In this document: positions 35,835-45,503 of the stretch, piece after piece
Layout: each line of letters begins with the position of its first letter
Numbering within the stretch: position 1 is the first letter of the stretch
DNA from: Candidatus Eiseniibacteriota bacterium
Lineage (GTDB): Bacteria > Joyebacterota > Joyebacteria > Joyebacterales > Joyebacteraceae
NCBI GenBank assembly: GCA_030613615.1
Contig: JAUWLR010000003.1
Location: forward strand, 1-52,349
Length of the DNA: 52,349 bases
Direction: 5' to 3'
Made by a program: the position numbers and the translations under genes
The notes under the pieces: model-generated
Database searches by the model: none
Seen by the model: the letters and a program-made list of their open reading frames with translations, nothing else
What the model was told of the DNA's origin: nothing

Positions 35835-36722
35835 CTACCTGATCGACAGCTCCATCCCACAGTCGTCGATGGCGAAGCAGATGCTCTCTCTGAAATGTGC
35901 CTTGTCTCGCACGAATGCTAGGTAAGGAGCGAGCTCTTTCCTCGCGGTCCAGTCGAGATTGTCGTGCGCCATGACCCAGGCGCCCTCTGGCAGGCGGTCG
36001 TAGATCTGTTTCAGTAGGATGAGATAGAGGCCGCTCACCGGCCCGAGCGGGTCTTTCTCCCCCGAAGCCTGGGCGGCGGCGCTGGCCCTGTTCTCGTACT
36101 TGGCCTCGAGATAGACGAAATCGAACGGGCCCTCGATGCGGTCGAGCGCGGTTCGCGCGTCCTCTGCGATGAGCTCGACCTCCGACACGTCCTCGAGCTT
36201 CTTGAAGTTGGCGCGAGCCTCCCTGACCATGTCGGCGTCCACGTCGATGCCGATGATCCGCTCCGCGGCGTAGGCCCTGTTGGGACCGATGCACGGCCCC
36301 GCGAACCAGCCGAGCGTGTAGCCCCAGAAGCTGCCGAGCTCGAGCAGATGCGCGGGCCGCCTCACGCTCGTCAGCATGTACATCAGCCGCTCCATCGTCG
36401 GGCTCAAGCTGGTCCACGACCCCTCGAACTTCTCCTTGAGCCGGGCGCGGTGCACATCAAGCGCGAGCCGGTCGTAGTCGGCCGAGACCGGCACGTGGCC
36501 TTCGCTCTTCAGGAGCTCGAGTGCCGAGTCGACGATCTTCGACTCCTGGGCGGTCCGCCCGAGCCGGTAGGCGAAGTACGGGTCGCGATGCGCGACCTCG
36601 CTGCGCAGCCCGTCGGGCGCGTTCTCATTGAACGCTGCGTCCGGATGCACGAGTCCGTCTGCCTTCATCTTCTCGAGGGCGAGCGCAATCGCCTCCCTCG
36701 ACGGGTGAAACGTCAGGGCCAT
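35835..36722 (-). CDS. Class I SAM-dependent methyltransferase
   Basis: AHLLELGSFWGYTLGWFAGPCIGPNRAYAAERIIGIDVDADMVREARANFKKLE. Confidence 0.75.
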   Translation of the reverse strand: MALTFHPSREAIALALEKMKADGLVHPDAAFNENAPDGLRSEVAHRDPYFAYRLGRTAQESKIVDSALELLKSEGHVPVSADYDRLALDVHRARLKEKFEGSWTSLSPTMERLMYMLTSVRRPAHLLELGSFWGYTLGWFAGPCIGPNRAYAAERIIGIDVDADMVREARANFKKLEDVSEVELIAEDARTALDRIEGPFDFVYLEAKYENRASAAAQASGEKDPLGPVSGLYLILLKQIYDRLPEGAWVMAHDNLDWTARKELAPYLAFVRDKAHFRESICFAIDDCGMELSIR

Positions 36723-36766
36723 GGTGCCCTCCGCCGTGTGATGTCTGTAGCCGTCCTGCCCGGTTG

Positions 36767-37162
36767 CTACTCTGACTCGACTGTCACGACCGGCGTCCTG
36801 TTCGCATCGAAGACGCGGATGGTGTCGTCATGCAGCAGGACCCAGAACGAGTAGATGCCCAGCGCCGTTCCGAAGGGTATGTCGATGAGGTCGAAGGCCC
36901 CGACTATCAGCGCGAGGATCCTCGCCCACCGCCTGCGCATCAGGAGCGCGATGCCCGCGATGAGCCCCGGGACCGACAGCACGATCAGGAACGTGCCGAG
37001 GCCAATGCCCACGGCCGTCAGGATAGTCATGGCCGTCGGGTCGCCCGTGAGGCATCCCACGCTCGACAGGACACCCATGATGATGAAGCCCACTACGAGC
37101 CCCAGAACGTGGTAAGCGATGAAGAGTACACCAAGCAGCGTCACGTGCTTGTCCATGTTCAC
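36767..37162 (-). CDS. Small multi-TM membrane protein
   Basis: MNMDKHVTLLGVLFIAYHVLGLVVGFIIMGVLSS...VPGLIAGIALLMRRRWARILALIVGAFDLIDIPFGTALGIYSFWVL; hydrophobic segments. Confidence 0.75.
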   Translation of the reverse strand: MNMDKHVTLLGVLFIAYHVLGLVVGFIIMGVLSSVGCLTGDPTAMTILTAVGIGLGTFLIVLSVPGLIAGIALLMRRRWARILALIVGAFDLIDIPFGTALGIYSFWVLLHDDTIRVFDANRTPVVTVESE

Positions 37163-37299
37163 TTGTCCCTCCTTTTAGTATCGCATTCCCGATGCCGCAC
37201 CGCGCGAGGTGCGCTTTCCATCTATGACACCTCGATGGCGCGGTTGGTTTGGCGGTTGTTTACATGTCGTCTGGCCTTCGCCCGCGGCCGCAGGCCGCA

Positions 37300-38301
37300 C
37301 TAGGCGCTCTTCTTGACCTCCGGTATCTTCTCCCCCTCGCGCGGCTCTCTCAACACCTTCCTGAAATCCACCCACGCGGGCCGGGCCTCGAAGCCGAGCT
37401 GCAGGTTGAGGCCGAACATCGGGTTGTTCTCCTCGTTGTCGGTCTCGATTATCGTCGCGCCGTAGTCGCGCGCGAATCTGACGCCGCTGACCTTGAGCGC
37501 GGTGGCGATGCCCTTCCGCCTGTGACTTCTGACAACACCGGTAAGACCCGTGTGGAGCTTGTGTTTCTCCACCTGCGACGTCCAGAACCCGGTCAGCCCT
37601 ACGTACCTCCTTTCGTCGATGGCGACGAAGTGCGCGCTGGCGTCGTAGTTGGGTGAATCGAATCGCGACGCGAACTGCTCGAAGCTCACCCTGGTCGGCG
37701 GCTCCGGCAGCGGCACGTCCATCCAGCACTCGTTCTCGAGTTCGTACCAGCTCCGCTTCCAGTCCGGGTCGCGTGCGGGAAGGTCCGGGACGTTGACTAT
37801 CTCGATACCTTGCTCCCTCACGTGCTCTTCGACACCCTCGAACTTCGCGAAGTCGAACGTCTGTGGATTCAGGTGTGAGACGGGGTAGCGCATGGTCCGT
37901 ACGAACCCGCGCTTCGTGAGGAAGCGAATGAAATCCGGTTTGTCCTCGCGAGTGTCCGCCGTGAAGAAGAGCGGGTCGAGCGCGGCGAGGCCGGCGACCA
38001 CGTGGTCGTACATCGCCGTGCCGTAACCCATGCGCGTGTAATCCGGATGCACATCGACACCGACGAAGTACTTGCCAGGGACGTGCGTCCACTCGCTTTC
38101 GCCGCAGCTCGAGAACGCCACGATCTCCCCATCGATCTCCCCTACCACACGCCTGAACAGGTACTTCGGGTTCCGGTGCTTGTCGCGGTGCTGCCAGCTT
38201 TCCGGTGAGGAGAGCTCCTCCGGCCAAATGGCGTTCGCTATGTCGACGCAGGCTCGGTACTCCTCGTCGGTACCAGCGAACGGTCGTATCTTGATTGTCA
38301 T
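37300..38301 (-). CDS. Double-GNAT N-acetyltransferase, array member 1
   Basis: N-GNAT VHPDYTRMGYGTAMYDHVVAGL; C-GNAT TGLTGVVRSHRRKGIATALKVSGVRFARDYGATIIETDNEENNPMFGLNLQLGF. Confidence 0.92.
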   Translation of the reverse strand: MTIKIRPFAGTDEEYRACVDIANAIWPEELSSPESWQHRDKHRNPKYLFRRVVGEIDGEIVAFSSCGESEWTHVPGKYFVGVDVHPDYTRMGYGTAMYDHVVAGLAALDPLFFTADTREDKPDFIRFLTKRGFVRTMRYPVSHLNPQTFDFAKFEGVEEHVREQGIEIVNVPDLPARDPDWKRSWYELENECWMDVPLPEPPTRVSFEQFASRFDSPNYDASAHFVAIDERRYVGLTGFWTSQVEKHKLHTGLTGVVRSHRRKGIATALKVSGVRFARDYGATIIETDNEENNPMFGLNLQLGFEARPAWVDFRKVLREPREGEKIPEVKKSA

Positions 38302-38373
38302 TGTCAGGTCCTCTTGCGCCACGCTGTAGTTACACGCGGCGAGCCTGTGGTATTCGTCGGTTGCGGAGCCGGG

Positions 38374-39384
38374 CTAGTCCGTGCCGGCGACGGCCTTGTC
38401 AGCCGCACCCAGCTCCTTCCTGAACTGAAGCCAGGCCTTGGTCGGAACGAACCCGAGCCGCATGTTGAGATCGTACATCGGGTTATTCTCCTCGTTGTCT
38501 GTGACGATCACCTTAGCGCCCCGTTCCTTCGCAAACTCGTGGGCGCGCACCTTGAGCGCGGTCGCTATGCCGCGCCTACGGTGGCTCCGCACGACGCCGG
38601 TGAGTCTCGTGTAGAACTCGCCCTTCTTGACGCGCCTGTCCCAGACACTGCTCATTCCGACGTAGCGGCCACCGTCCAGCGCAAGGAAGTAGCCCTCAGG
38701 GATGAAGTCCGGATGTTTGAAGCTCTTCTCGAATTCGGAGAACGGCTCGTTGTGCAGCACATCGTCGTCCGGCACGTCGGGGATGATATCACCGTGCAGC
38801 TCCCACGTCTTCCGCATCCAGTCGGGGTCGCGCTTCGCAATCTCGCTCGCGGCCAGAATCTCGATGCCCGATGCGTGGACGCTCTCCACGACACCCGCGA
38901 ACTTCGCGGGCTCGAATGAAGCGAGGTCGAGTTCCGAGTCCTGCTCCTTCATGGAGATCCGGAATCCCCGCTGCTTGAGGAAGGCGATGCCGGCCTCGTG
39001 GTCCTCGCGCGTGAACGATTGGAGGATCTCGGGCTCATGCACCTCCAGGTGCTCGAGTATGCCGTCGAAGAGCGCCCGACCGACCCCCTGGCCCTGACGG
39101 CCGGGGCGAACCTGCGCGTAGACCAGGAACTTGCCCGTCGCCGCCGAGTCGGCCTCCTCGCGGAAGTAGCCCGTCGCCACGATGTCGCCGTCGTCCTCCG
39201 CGACGAGCCGCCCGAACGGGCTCATGGGGTCACGGCTCTCCGCGTTGTAGCGGTACATCTCGGCGGTCTTCGGGTACTCCGGCCAATTGGCCGTCCAGAT
39301 GGCGGCCGTGGCCTCGTAGTCGGCATCGGACTCGTTCATCGCTCTCACGTGCAGTGTCAACTCCCGTCCTCCGTTGCACCTCAT
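38374..39384 (-). CDS. Double-GNAT N-acetyltransferase, array member 2
   Basis: VRPGRQGQGVGRALFDGILEHL; TRLTGVVRSHRRRGIATALKVRAHEFAKERGAKVIVTDNEENNPMYDLNMRLGF; ATGA overlap with the next upstream gene. Confidence 0.92.
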   Translation of the reverse strand: MRCNGGRELTLHVRAMNESDADYEATAAIWTANWPEYPKTAEMYRYNAESRDPMSPFGRLVAEDDGDIVATGYFREEADSAATGKFLVYAQVRPGRQGQGVGRALFDGILEHLEVHEPEILQSFTREDHEAGIAFLKQRGFRISMKEQDSELDLASFEPAKFAGVVESVHASGIEILAASEIAKRDPDWMRKTWELHGDIIPDVPDDDVLHNEPFSEFEKSFKHPDFIPEGYFLALDGGRYVGMSSVWDRRVKKGEFYTRLTGVVRSHRRRGIATALKVRAHEFAKERGAKVIVTDNEENNPMYDLNMRLGFVPTKAWLQFRKELGAADKAVAGTD

Positions 39385-40382
39385 TCGGCCGCGTCGCCCT
39401 CACGCCCACCGGCCTCTCCGCCGTCGCCCCCCCGGTGTTTCCGCATGTGCACCCACCCCGGCGTCGGCTTGAACCCCAGTTTGACGTTCAGCGGGTACAT
39501 CGGGTTCTTCTCCTCGTTGTCCGTGTCCACGAACTGCGCCTCGGTCGTCCGCGCCTTCGTGAGCGCGTGGACCTTGAGCGCGGTCGCGATGCCCTTCCGC
39601 CGGTGGCTCCTGATGACGCCGGTCAGGTCGGTCTGGAGCTTCGTGGGTTCGGCCAGGTTCAGCTCGAGCATGCTGACGCCCACGTACTCATCACCATCCA
39701 GCGCCACGAAGAACCCCTCCGGGAAGAATGTAGGCTTGTCGAAGGTCTGCCTGCAGTAGACCTCGAACTCGCGCTTCTTCGGCTCGTCGACCTCGGGCAC
39801 GTCCAGCGAGAGCAGCCAGTCGAGTTCCCAGAGCTTCATCCTCCAGTCGGAATCCTCTTCCTTGAGCTCCGTGAGCGGAACGATGCGGACGCCCGATTCC
39901 CTCACACGCTCGACGACGTCTGCGAACTTCGAGGCATCGAACTCCGCGAGCGTCAGACGCGAGTTCTGCCCACGCATCACCTGCTCGTAGCCTCGCTTCG
40001 TAAGGAAGCTCACCGCGTCGGCCTTGTCCTCACGTGTCCACGAGTCGAAGATGGTCGGTTGTCTCTCTGAGAGCACGCCCACGACGTGGTCGTAGATGGC
40101 CTTCCCGTATCCCCTGCGCTGGTGGTCAGGGTGAACCTGCACGTAGATCCAGAACTTGCCGGGAACCGGCGTCCACGACGACTCGCCGAACGAGCACGAG
40201 CCGACGGGCACACCGTCAACCTCAAGGATGACACGCTCCAGCATGTAGCTCTGGTCCCGTGCGTCGTCCCGGTGCTTGAGAAGCTCCGGGAGCTCCAGTT
40301 CGTCCGGGAAGACCGCGTTGGCGATGTCGATGATGATACCGTAGTCGTCGTCGCTCCAGTTGAACGGTCGTATATCTGCCAT
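39381..40382 (-). CDS. Double-GNAT N-acetyltransferase, array member 3
   Basis: VHPDHQRRGYGKAIYDHVVGVL; TDLTGVIRSHRRKGIATALKVHALTKARTTEAQFVDTDNEEKNPMYPLNVKLGF. Confidence 0.92.
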   Translation of the reverse strand: MADIRPFNWSDDDYGIIIDIANAVFPDELELPELLKHRDDARDQSYMLERVILEVDGVPVGSCSFGESSWTPVPGKFWIYVQVHPDHQRRGYGKAIYDHVVGVLSERQPTIFDSWTREDKADAVSFLTKRGYEQVMRGQNSRLTLAEFDASKFADVVERVRESGVRIVPLTELKEEDSDWRMKLWELDWLLSLDVPEVDEPKKREFEVYCRQTFDKPTFFPEGFFVALDGDEYVGVSMLELNLAEPTKLQTDLTGVIRSHRRKGIATALKVHALTKARTTEAQFVDTDNEEKNPMYPLNVKLGFKPTPGWVHMRKHRGGDGGEAGGREGDAAE

Positions 40383-40412
40383 GGTGTTGTCCCTGTCGGT
40401 CAGTTTCGGATG

Positions 40413-41411
40413 TTACCCTTCGACCCTCTCCCCCAGCTTCTTAATAAAGATGAGCCACGCGGGGACCGGCTTGAACCCCAGCCGGACGTTCAGGTCGTAC
40501 ATCGGGTTGTTTTCCTCGTTGTCTGTCTGTATCACTCTCGTACCGATGTCACGTGCGAACTCTATCGACCGAACCTTGAGCGCCGCTGCGATACCGCGCC
40601 GCCTGTGCGGCCGCGCGACGGCCGTGAGGCCGGTGCCCAGACTGCCCGGGTCGGCGAGCCGCTTCCACAGACTCGTCGCCGCCACGATCTCATCCCCATC
40701 GAACGCGAGCAGTATGGCGCCTGGAAGCCTGTTGGGCGCGTTGAGCTCGCGCTCAAACACGTCGTACGTGAACTCCATTCGGTCCACGAATATCGGCACG
40801 TCCTCGAAGAACTCCACGTACTTCTCGTGGGCCTTCCGCCGCGCGTCCGGGTCCTCCGCTTCGTATTCCTCGAACGTCTTCACCGTGATGTCGGACTCCT
40901 CGAACCGCGCCACGAGGCCCGCGAACGGCGCCGCGTCAAAGGACGCGACGTCCAGACGCGAGACCTGCTGCCTCTGCTTCTGCTCGAAGCCCCGGTCGGT
41001 CAGGAACTTCGTCGCGTGCGGCTGGTCCTCGCGGGAATCAGACACCAGGCTCAAAGGCTTGCGCTCGAGTTCGTTGAGGCGCTCGACGATGTGGTCGTAG
41101 ATCGCCGTGCCGATGCCCCTCCTCTGGTACTCGGGCAGCACTCGGATCTGCACGCCGTACATGCCCGGCTCATTGGCCCACTCGGGCTCGCGGTAGATCG
41201 CGGTCGCGACTATCTTCCCCCCGAGTTCTGCCATGAGCCGCTGGAAGAAGTGCCTCCCGCTGCGAGTCCGGTTCGAGTAACGCATGCCCTCTACCGACGT
41301 AGGCTCGTCCGGCCAGATCGCGTTCAATATGGCGACGGACGCGTCGTAGTCACGGTCGGTGTCGTCGAACGGCCTGATGGTCAGCCCTTCGGGGCTCTTC
41401 ACGTCGCTCAT
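40413..41411 (-). CDS. Double-GNAT N-acetyltransferase, array member 4
   Basis: VLPEYQRRGIGTAIYDHIVERL; TGLTAVARPHRRRGIAAALKVRSIEFARDIGTRVIQTDNEENNPMYDLNVRLGF; ATGA overlap with the next upstream gene. Confidence 0.92.
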   Translation of the reverse strand: MSDVKSPEGLTIRPFDDTDRDYDASVAILNAIWPDEPTSVEGMRYSNRTRSGRHFFQRLMAELGGKIVATAIYREPEWANEPGMYGVQIRVLPEYQRRGIGTAIYDHIVERLNELERKPLSLVSDSREDQPHATKFLTDRGFEQKQRQQVSRLDVASFDAAPFAGLVARFEESDITVKTFEEYEAEDPDARRKAHEKYVEFFEDVPIFVDRMEFTYDVFERELNAPNRLPGAILLAFDGDEIVAATSLWKRLADPGSLGTGLTAVARPHRRRGIAAALKVRSIEFARDIGTRVIQTDNEENNPMYDLNVRLGFKPVPAWLIFIKKLGERVEG

Positions 41412-42415
41412 CGATCCTCCTGTGCGGGCTCACCCGCCGGATTGTTCTTCGCAAGCTCGTTCTTGTACGCCAGCCACGACGGGATCGGCTTGAAGCCCAG
41501 GCGGACGTTCAACAGGTACATGGGGTTTCTCTCCTCGTTGTCCGTGCGGATGGATTCGAAGCCCATCTCTTTCGCGCCCATGATCGCGCGGACCTTGAGC
41601 GCGGTCGCGATGCCCCTCCGCCTGTGCGTACGCGCAACGCCGGTGAGCCCTGTCTGAAGGAGCTTCGGGTCCGCGAGATTCCGCCAGAGCTGCGACATGC
41701 CAACGTACCTGCCGGCGTCGACGGCGATGAACCACGACTCCGGCATGCCGTCCGGTCCATCGACTTCCGCCATGTACTGCTCGAACGGCATCTTGGTGAG
41801 CGGGTCCGGGAACGGCACGTCCTGAAGGTACTCCCAGCCGGCCTCGTACGCCTTCCTCAGCGCATCAGAATCCTCGGCCATCAGCTCTCTGAACGAGCGG
41901 ACGTCGACCTCGGAAGCATCGACACGCGTGAGCGTCTCTTCGAAGGGCGCCGAGTCGAACGACCGGACATCGAGCTTCGAGAACTGGTTGCGCTGCGCCA
42001 CGCGGAACCCGCGCTTCTCGGCGAAGCGCATGCTGTCGGGGTCGTCCTCCCGCGCGTACGCCGTCAGGACCGTCGGCTTGGGGTCGCGCCCCGCGAGCAC
42101 GCTCCAGATGTGGTCGTAGACCGCGGTGCCCCACCCGAGCCGCCGGTACTCCGGGATGACCTCGACACCGATCATGTACTTGCCCGGGTAGTGGCTCCAC
42201 TCGGCCTCTCCGTAATAGGCGGCAGCGACGGGCGTGCCGTCCAGCTCTCCGATGAGACGCTGGAACAGATACTGCTTCTGGCGGGTCTCGTCGTAATGCC
42301 GCCTGGTCTCGACGGCGACCGGCTCGTCGGGGAAGGCCGCGTTCCAGACGTCCACAATAGCCTGGTAGTCCTCGTCGGAATCGTCGAACGGCCTGATGGC
42401 GAACCCCTGACGCAT
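41408..42415 (-). CDS. Double-GNAT N-acetyltransferase, array member 5
   Basis: VIPEYRRLGWGTAVYDHIWSVL; TGLTGVARTHRRRGIATALKVRAIMGAKEMGFESIRTDNEERNPMYLLNVRLGF. Confidence 0.92.
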   Translation of the reverse strand: MRQGFAIRPFDDSDEDYQAIVDVWNAAFPDEPVAVETRRHYDETRQKQYLFQRLIGELDGTPVAAAYYGEAEWSHYPGKYMIGVEVIPEYRRLGWGTAVYDHIWSVLAGRDPKPTVLTAYAREDDPDSMRFAEKRGFRVAQRNQFSKLDVRSFDSAPFEETLTRVDASEVDVRSFRELMAEDSDALRKAYEAGWEYLQDVPFPDPLTKMPFEQYMAEVDGPDGMPESWFIAVDAGRYVGMSQLWRNLADPKLLQTGLTGVARTHRRRGIATALKVRAIMGAKEMGFESIRTDNEERNPMYLLNVRLGFKPIPSWLAYKNELAKNNPAGEPAQEDR

Positions 42416-42416
42416 C

Positions 42417-43346
42417 TCAGACCTCCTTCAGCCACTGCCGCAAGACCCTGTAGTCGGTGAAGCCCGCTGACGCGTAGCACCTGTGGGCGGCCTCGGACTC
42501 CGAGCCGACGAACCCCATCGTGGCTCCCATCTCCCTGGCTCGCCTGAGTCCCTCATGTATGCACGCCACAGCCAGGCCTTTCCTCTGGTGGGCCGGCGAC
42601 GTCGCGACGGGCTCGCATGCGGCCGTCAGTGTGATGTCATCAAACCAGACGGTCGCGAACGACGCAACCGCCCCATCCGGCGCCACCGCGACGATGTCAA
42701 GATCGCGGCGGTAGAGCGGCGCCTTCTGGATGTTGCGATACCAGGTGACGTCCGCCCTGTTGTCGTGCGCCTGCGCCGGGTCGTCCGGGTGAAACGCCAG
42801 CCCGGACGCGTAGCACCGCTCCAGGAGCTCGGCCCCATCATTCATCGGGCGCACAACGAACCCCGCGGGCACCACCGGCTCGGGAATCTCTCCCTGGAGC
42901 GACATGTGGCGCGCGTGCTCCTCGTACCTGGGTTCGAACCCACGGCGCTCGAGGATTGTCTCTCGCGTCGTGTCGCCCTTCGTGGCCCAGACGGCCACTT
43001 TGTTCTTGCCATCCTTGGCCACGGTCCAGAGCCGCTTCTCCGCCACGGCGATCATCTCGTCCTCAAGTTCCTCGGCTCTGAACCCCGGATGCATCTGGAG
43101 GAAGGCATTGCCCTTGCCCTCGGCGTTGAGCACAGCTACGAGCTTCCCGTCCGACGTCTCCCACAGGAGGACCTTCTCCTCCAGGGGACCCTGGTCGAGG
43201 TTCGCGACGCCGTGCCACACCCAGTACTCGAACCTGTACACCTGCCAGTTGAGCTCCTCGCGGTCGTCCAGGAGGAACGTCTCACGTAAGTAGGCCCGGA
43301 TCTTCCAGAAGTCGGGAGCCTCATATGCCCTCATGGTGAGTTTCAT
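42417..43346 (-). CDS. Divergent GNAT-family acetyltransferase embedded in the array
   Basis: CEPVATSPAHQRKGLAVACIHEGLRRAREMGATMGFVGSESEAAHRCYASAGFTDYRVLRQW; lacks the TDNEE..NPM signature of its neighbours. Confidence 0.85.
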   Translation of the reverse strand: MKLTMRAYEAPDFWKIRAYLRETFLLDDREELNWQVYRFEYWVWHGVANLDQGPLEEKVLLWETSDGKLVAVLNAEGKGNAFLQMHPGFRAEELEDEMIAVAEKRLWTVAKDGKNKVAVWATKGDTTRETILERRGFEPRYEEHARHMSLQGEIPEPVVPAGFVVRPMNDGAELLERCYASGLAFHPDDPAQAHDNRADVTWYRNIQKAPLYRRDLDIVAVAPDGAVASFATVWFDDITLTAACEPVATSPAHQRKGLAVACIHEGLRRAREMGATMGFVGSESEAAHRCYASAGFTDYRVLRQWLKEV

Positions 43347-43467
43347 GTATTCCCTGTCCTGTGCTTGTGCCGCGCGTGGCGGCTGGAATCAAACCGGGGC
43401 CGCCGCTCCTTTGCCTCATGGCGCGGGAGCGGCGCCGCCCCGATCGTGATGAATGGTCCTGCCGGCA

Positions 43468-44493
43468 TCAAGCGCCCTCCGACGCGCTGACCACCCGGGC
43501 GGAGCCGTCGGCGTCGACCTTGCCCGCGACCTCAGCCGCTCCGTCGAACGGGCGCCGGTACTCGGTCCACGCGGGAGTGGGCTTGAAGCCCAGCCGCATG
43601 TTGAGCTCGAACATGGGGTTCTTCTCCTCGTTGTCCGTCTCGATGAACTTCGCACCGTGCTCCTTCGCGCGCGAGAACCCGTGCACCTTGAGCGCCGTGG
43701 CGATGCCCTTCCGCCTGTGGCTCCTGACGACGCCCGTGAGTCCGGTATAGATCTTCGCGGGGTCCGCCTCGGACAACCAGAGACCGGTGTAGCCCACGAG
43801 CCGGTCGCCGTCACGAGCGAACCAGTGCATGTTCATCCGGTATCCGGGGCTGTCGAACCGCTTGCACCAGATCTCGAACGTGGGCCGCGTAGGCTCGTCG
43901 ATGAATGGCACATCCTGGAAGAGCTCCCATCCGAGGTCGTACCACGAGCGTTTCCAGTCGGGGTCGATCTCGGCGAGCTCCGTCAGACACTGGATCTCCA
44001 CGCCGAGCTCCTTCATCTTACCCGGCGTCCAGTCGAACTCCGACAGGTCGAGCGCCTCGACGTCGAGCCGCGAGACGGCGTACCGCATCGCGAACTCGTA
44101 CCCGCGCTTTGTGAGGAAGCGGACGTAGTCGGGCTTGTCGTCGCGCGTCCACGTCATGAGCGTGTCGGCGCCGCCCTTCGCGAGTTCGCCCATGAGGAAG
44201 TCGTAGAACTGACCACCGTGGCCGTGGTTCTGGTGGTCGGGATGGACCTCGACGAACACGAGGTACTTGCCCGGCACGTGGCTCCAGGTGCAGTGCCCGT
44301 AGACGCCGGACGCCACTATCTTCCCGTCCACCTCTCCCACGAACCGCGCGTGCGTGTACTTCGGGTCGCGGCTCGCGTCCTCATACTTGAACTCTGCCAG
44401 ACCCTGTTTCTCGTCGGGCCACAGCGTGTTGGATATGTCGAGCACCGCACGGTACTCGTCGTCGGTCTTCTTGAACCTGCGTATCGTCATCAT
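43468..44493 (-). CDS. Double-GNAT N-acetyltransferase, array member 6 (start trimmed to MMTIRRF)
   Basis: VHPDHQNHGHGGQFYDFLMGEL; TGLTGVVRSHRRKGIATALKVHGFSRAKEHGAKFIETDNEEKNPMFELNMRLGF; ATGATGA overlap with the upstream gene. The 482-aa ORF's first 141 residues read the neighbour out of frame. Confidence 0.92.
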   Translation of the reverse strand: MMTIRRFKKTDDEYRAVLDISNTLWPDEKQGLAEFKYEDASRDPKYTHARFVGEVDGKIVASGVYGHCTWSHVPGKYLVFVEVHPDHQNHGHGGQFYDFLMGELAKGGADTLMTWTRDDKPDYVRFLTKRGYEFAMRYAVSRLDVEALDLSEFDWTPGKMKELGVEIQCLTELAEIDPDWKRSWYDLGWELFQDVPFIDEPTRPTFEIWCKRFDSPGYRMNMHWFARDGDRLVGYTGLWLSEADPAKIYTGLTGVVRSHRRKGIATALKVHGFSRAKEHGAKFIETDNEEKNPMFELNMRLGFKPTPAWTEYRRPFDGAAEVAGKVDADGSARVVSASEGA

Positions 44494-45473
44494 GTTGGTT
44501 TGTCTCCATTCGTGCTCTTGAGTTCTTTCCTGTAGGTCCACCAAGCCGGCACCGGCTTGAAGCCGAGACGGACATTGAGGTCGTACATCGGGTTGTTCTC
44601 CTCGTTCTCCGTTCTGATGATCCGGGCTCCACGGTCGCGCGCGAACTCGATCGATCGCGCTTTGAGCGCGGTCGCTATGCCCTTCCTGCGCTGGCTTCTC
44701 ACGGTACCGGTCAGATTCGTGTGGAGCTTGTCCTTCTCGGCCATGGACTGCCACAGGCTCGTCACGCCTATGAACCTGCCGTCCACGATCGCGACGAAGT
44801 GCGCCTCCGGAATGAAGCCCGGGTGCGTCAGCCACTTCACCCACTGCTCGAAAGGCTGCTTCGTCACCGGATCGTCGGTCGGAACATCCTGCATCAGCTC
44901 GTGCTCGAGCTCCCACATCTCTGGCTTCCAGTCGATTCCGTCGGCCTCGAGTTCCGGCACGGTTCGTATCTCGACCCCGATCTCGGCCATGCGTTCGCCC
45001 GTCCAGGCGAACGGCTCAGGATCGAAGTCGGCGACAACGAGCTCGGACATCTGGTCGCGCAAGGTCTTCTTGTACCCACGCTTCTCCAGGAAACTCATCC
45101 CCTCCTGCTTGTCCTCCCGGGCATGAGACTCGAAGATCGTGGGACCGCGCTCCGCCAGATCACCCATGATGTGGTCGTAGAGCGCCGTCCCGATCCCGGT
45201 CCTCTGGTGATCCGGGTGAACCTGCACGCTGATGAAGAACTTCCCGGGCACGTGAGTCCACTCGGACTCGCCGTAGAGGGCGCTGGCGACTATGCCACCG
45301 TCAATCTCCACGACCAGGCGCTGAAGGTAGTACCTCGGGTCGCGCCTCTTGTCGTTCTCCTTCGTGCCCTCCGGCACGCTCGGCCTGTCAGGCCAGACGG
45401 CGTTAGAGATGTCCGCGAGTGCCTGGTAGTCGTCGTCGCTGTAGTTGAACGGTCGTATCATCATCGTTAGCAA
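44490..45473 (-). CDS. Double-GNAT N-acetyltransferase, array member 7
   Basis: VHPDHQRTGIGTALYDHIMGDL; TNLTGTVRSQRRKGIATALKARSIEFARDRGARIIRTENEENNPMYDLNVRLGF. Confidence 0.92.
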   Translation of the reverse strand: MLTMMIRPFNYSDDDYQALADISNAVWPDRPSVPEGTKENDKRRDPRYYLQRLVVEIDGGIVASALYGESEWTHVPGKFFISVQVHPDHQRTGIGTALYDHIMGDLAERGPTIFESHAREDKQEGMSFLEKRGYKKTLRDQMSELVVADFDPEPFAWTGERMAEIGVEIRTVPELEADGIDWKPEMWELEHELMQDVPTDDPVTKQPFEQWVKWLTHPGFIPEAHFVAIVDGRFIGVTSLWQSMAEKDKLHTNLTGTVRSQRRKGIATALKARSIEFARDRGARIIRTENEENNPMYDLNVRLGFKPVPAWWTYRKELKSTNGDKPT

Positions 45474-45503
45474 CTCCCAAGTTGTCGGTTCCTTTCGGTT
45501 GAC

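Noticed and set aside
40086-41657. 523-aa plus-strand ORF across the GNAT array, and similar plus-strand ORFs in each copy
   Set aside because: They recur because the GNAT genes are paralogous; each is the complement of a conserved GNAT sequence.
44494-44916. N-terminal 141-residue extension of GNAT array member 6
   Set aside because: Overlaps the C-terminal coding region of member 7 in a different frame; member 6 starts naturally at MMTIRRF with an ATGATGA overlap.
37300-45473. Toxin-antitoxin (GNAT toxin) interpretation of the array
   Set aside because: TacT/AtaT-type toxins are single-domain proteins of about 160-180 aa paired with RHH antitoxins; these are double-domain proteins of about 330 aa with no antitoxin-like genes.
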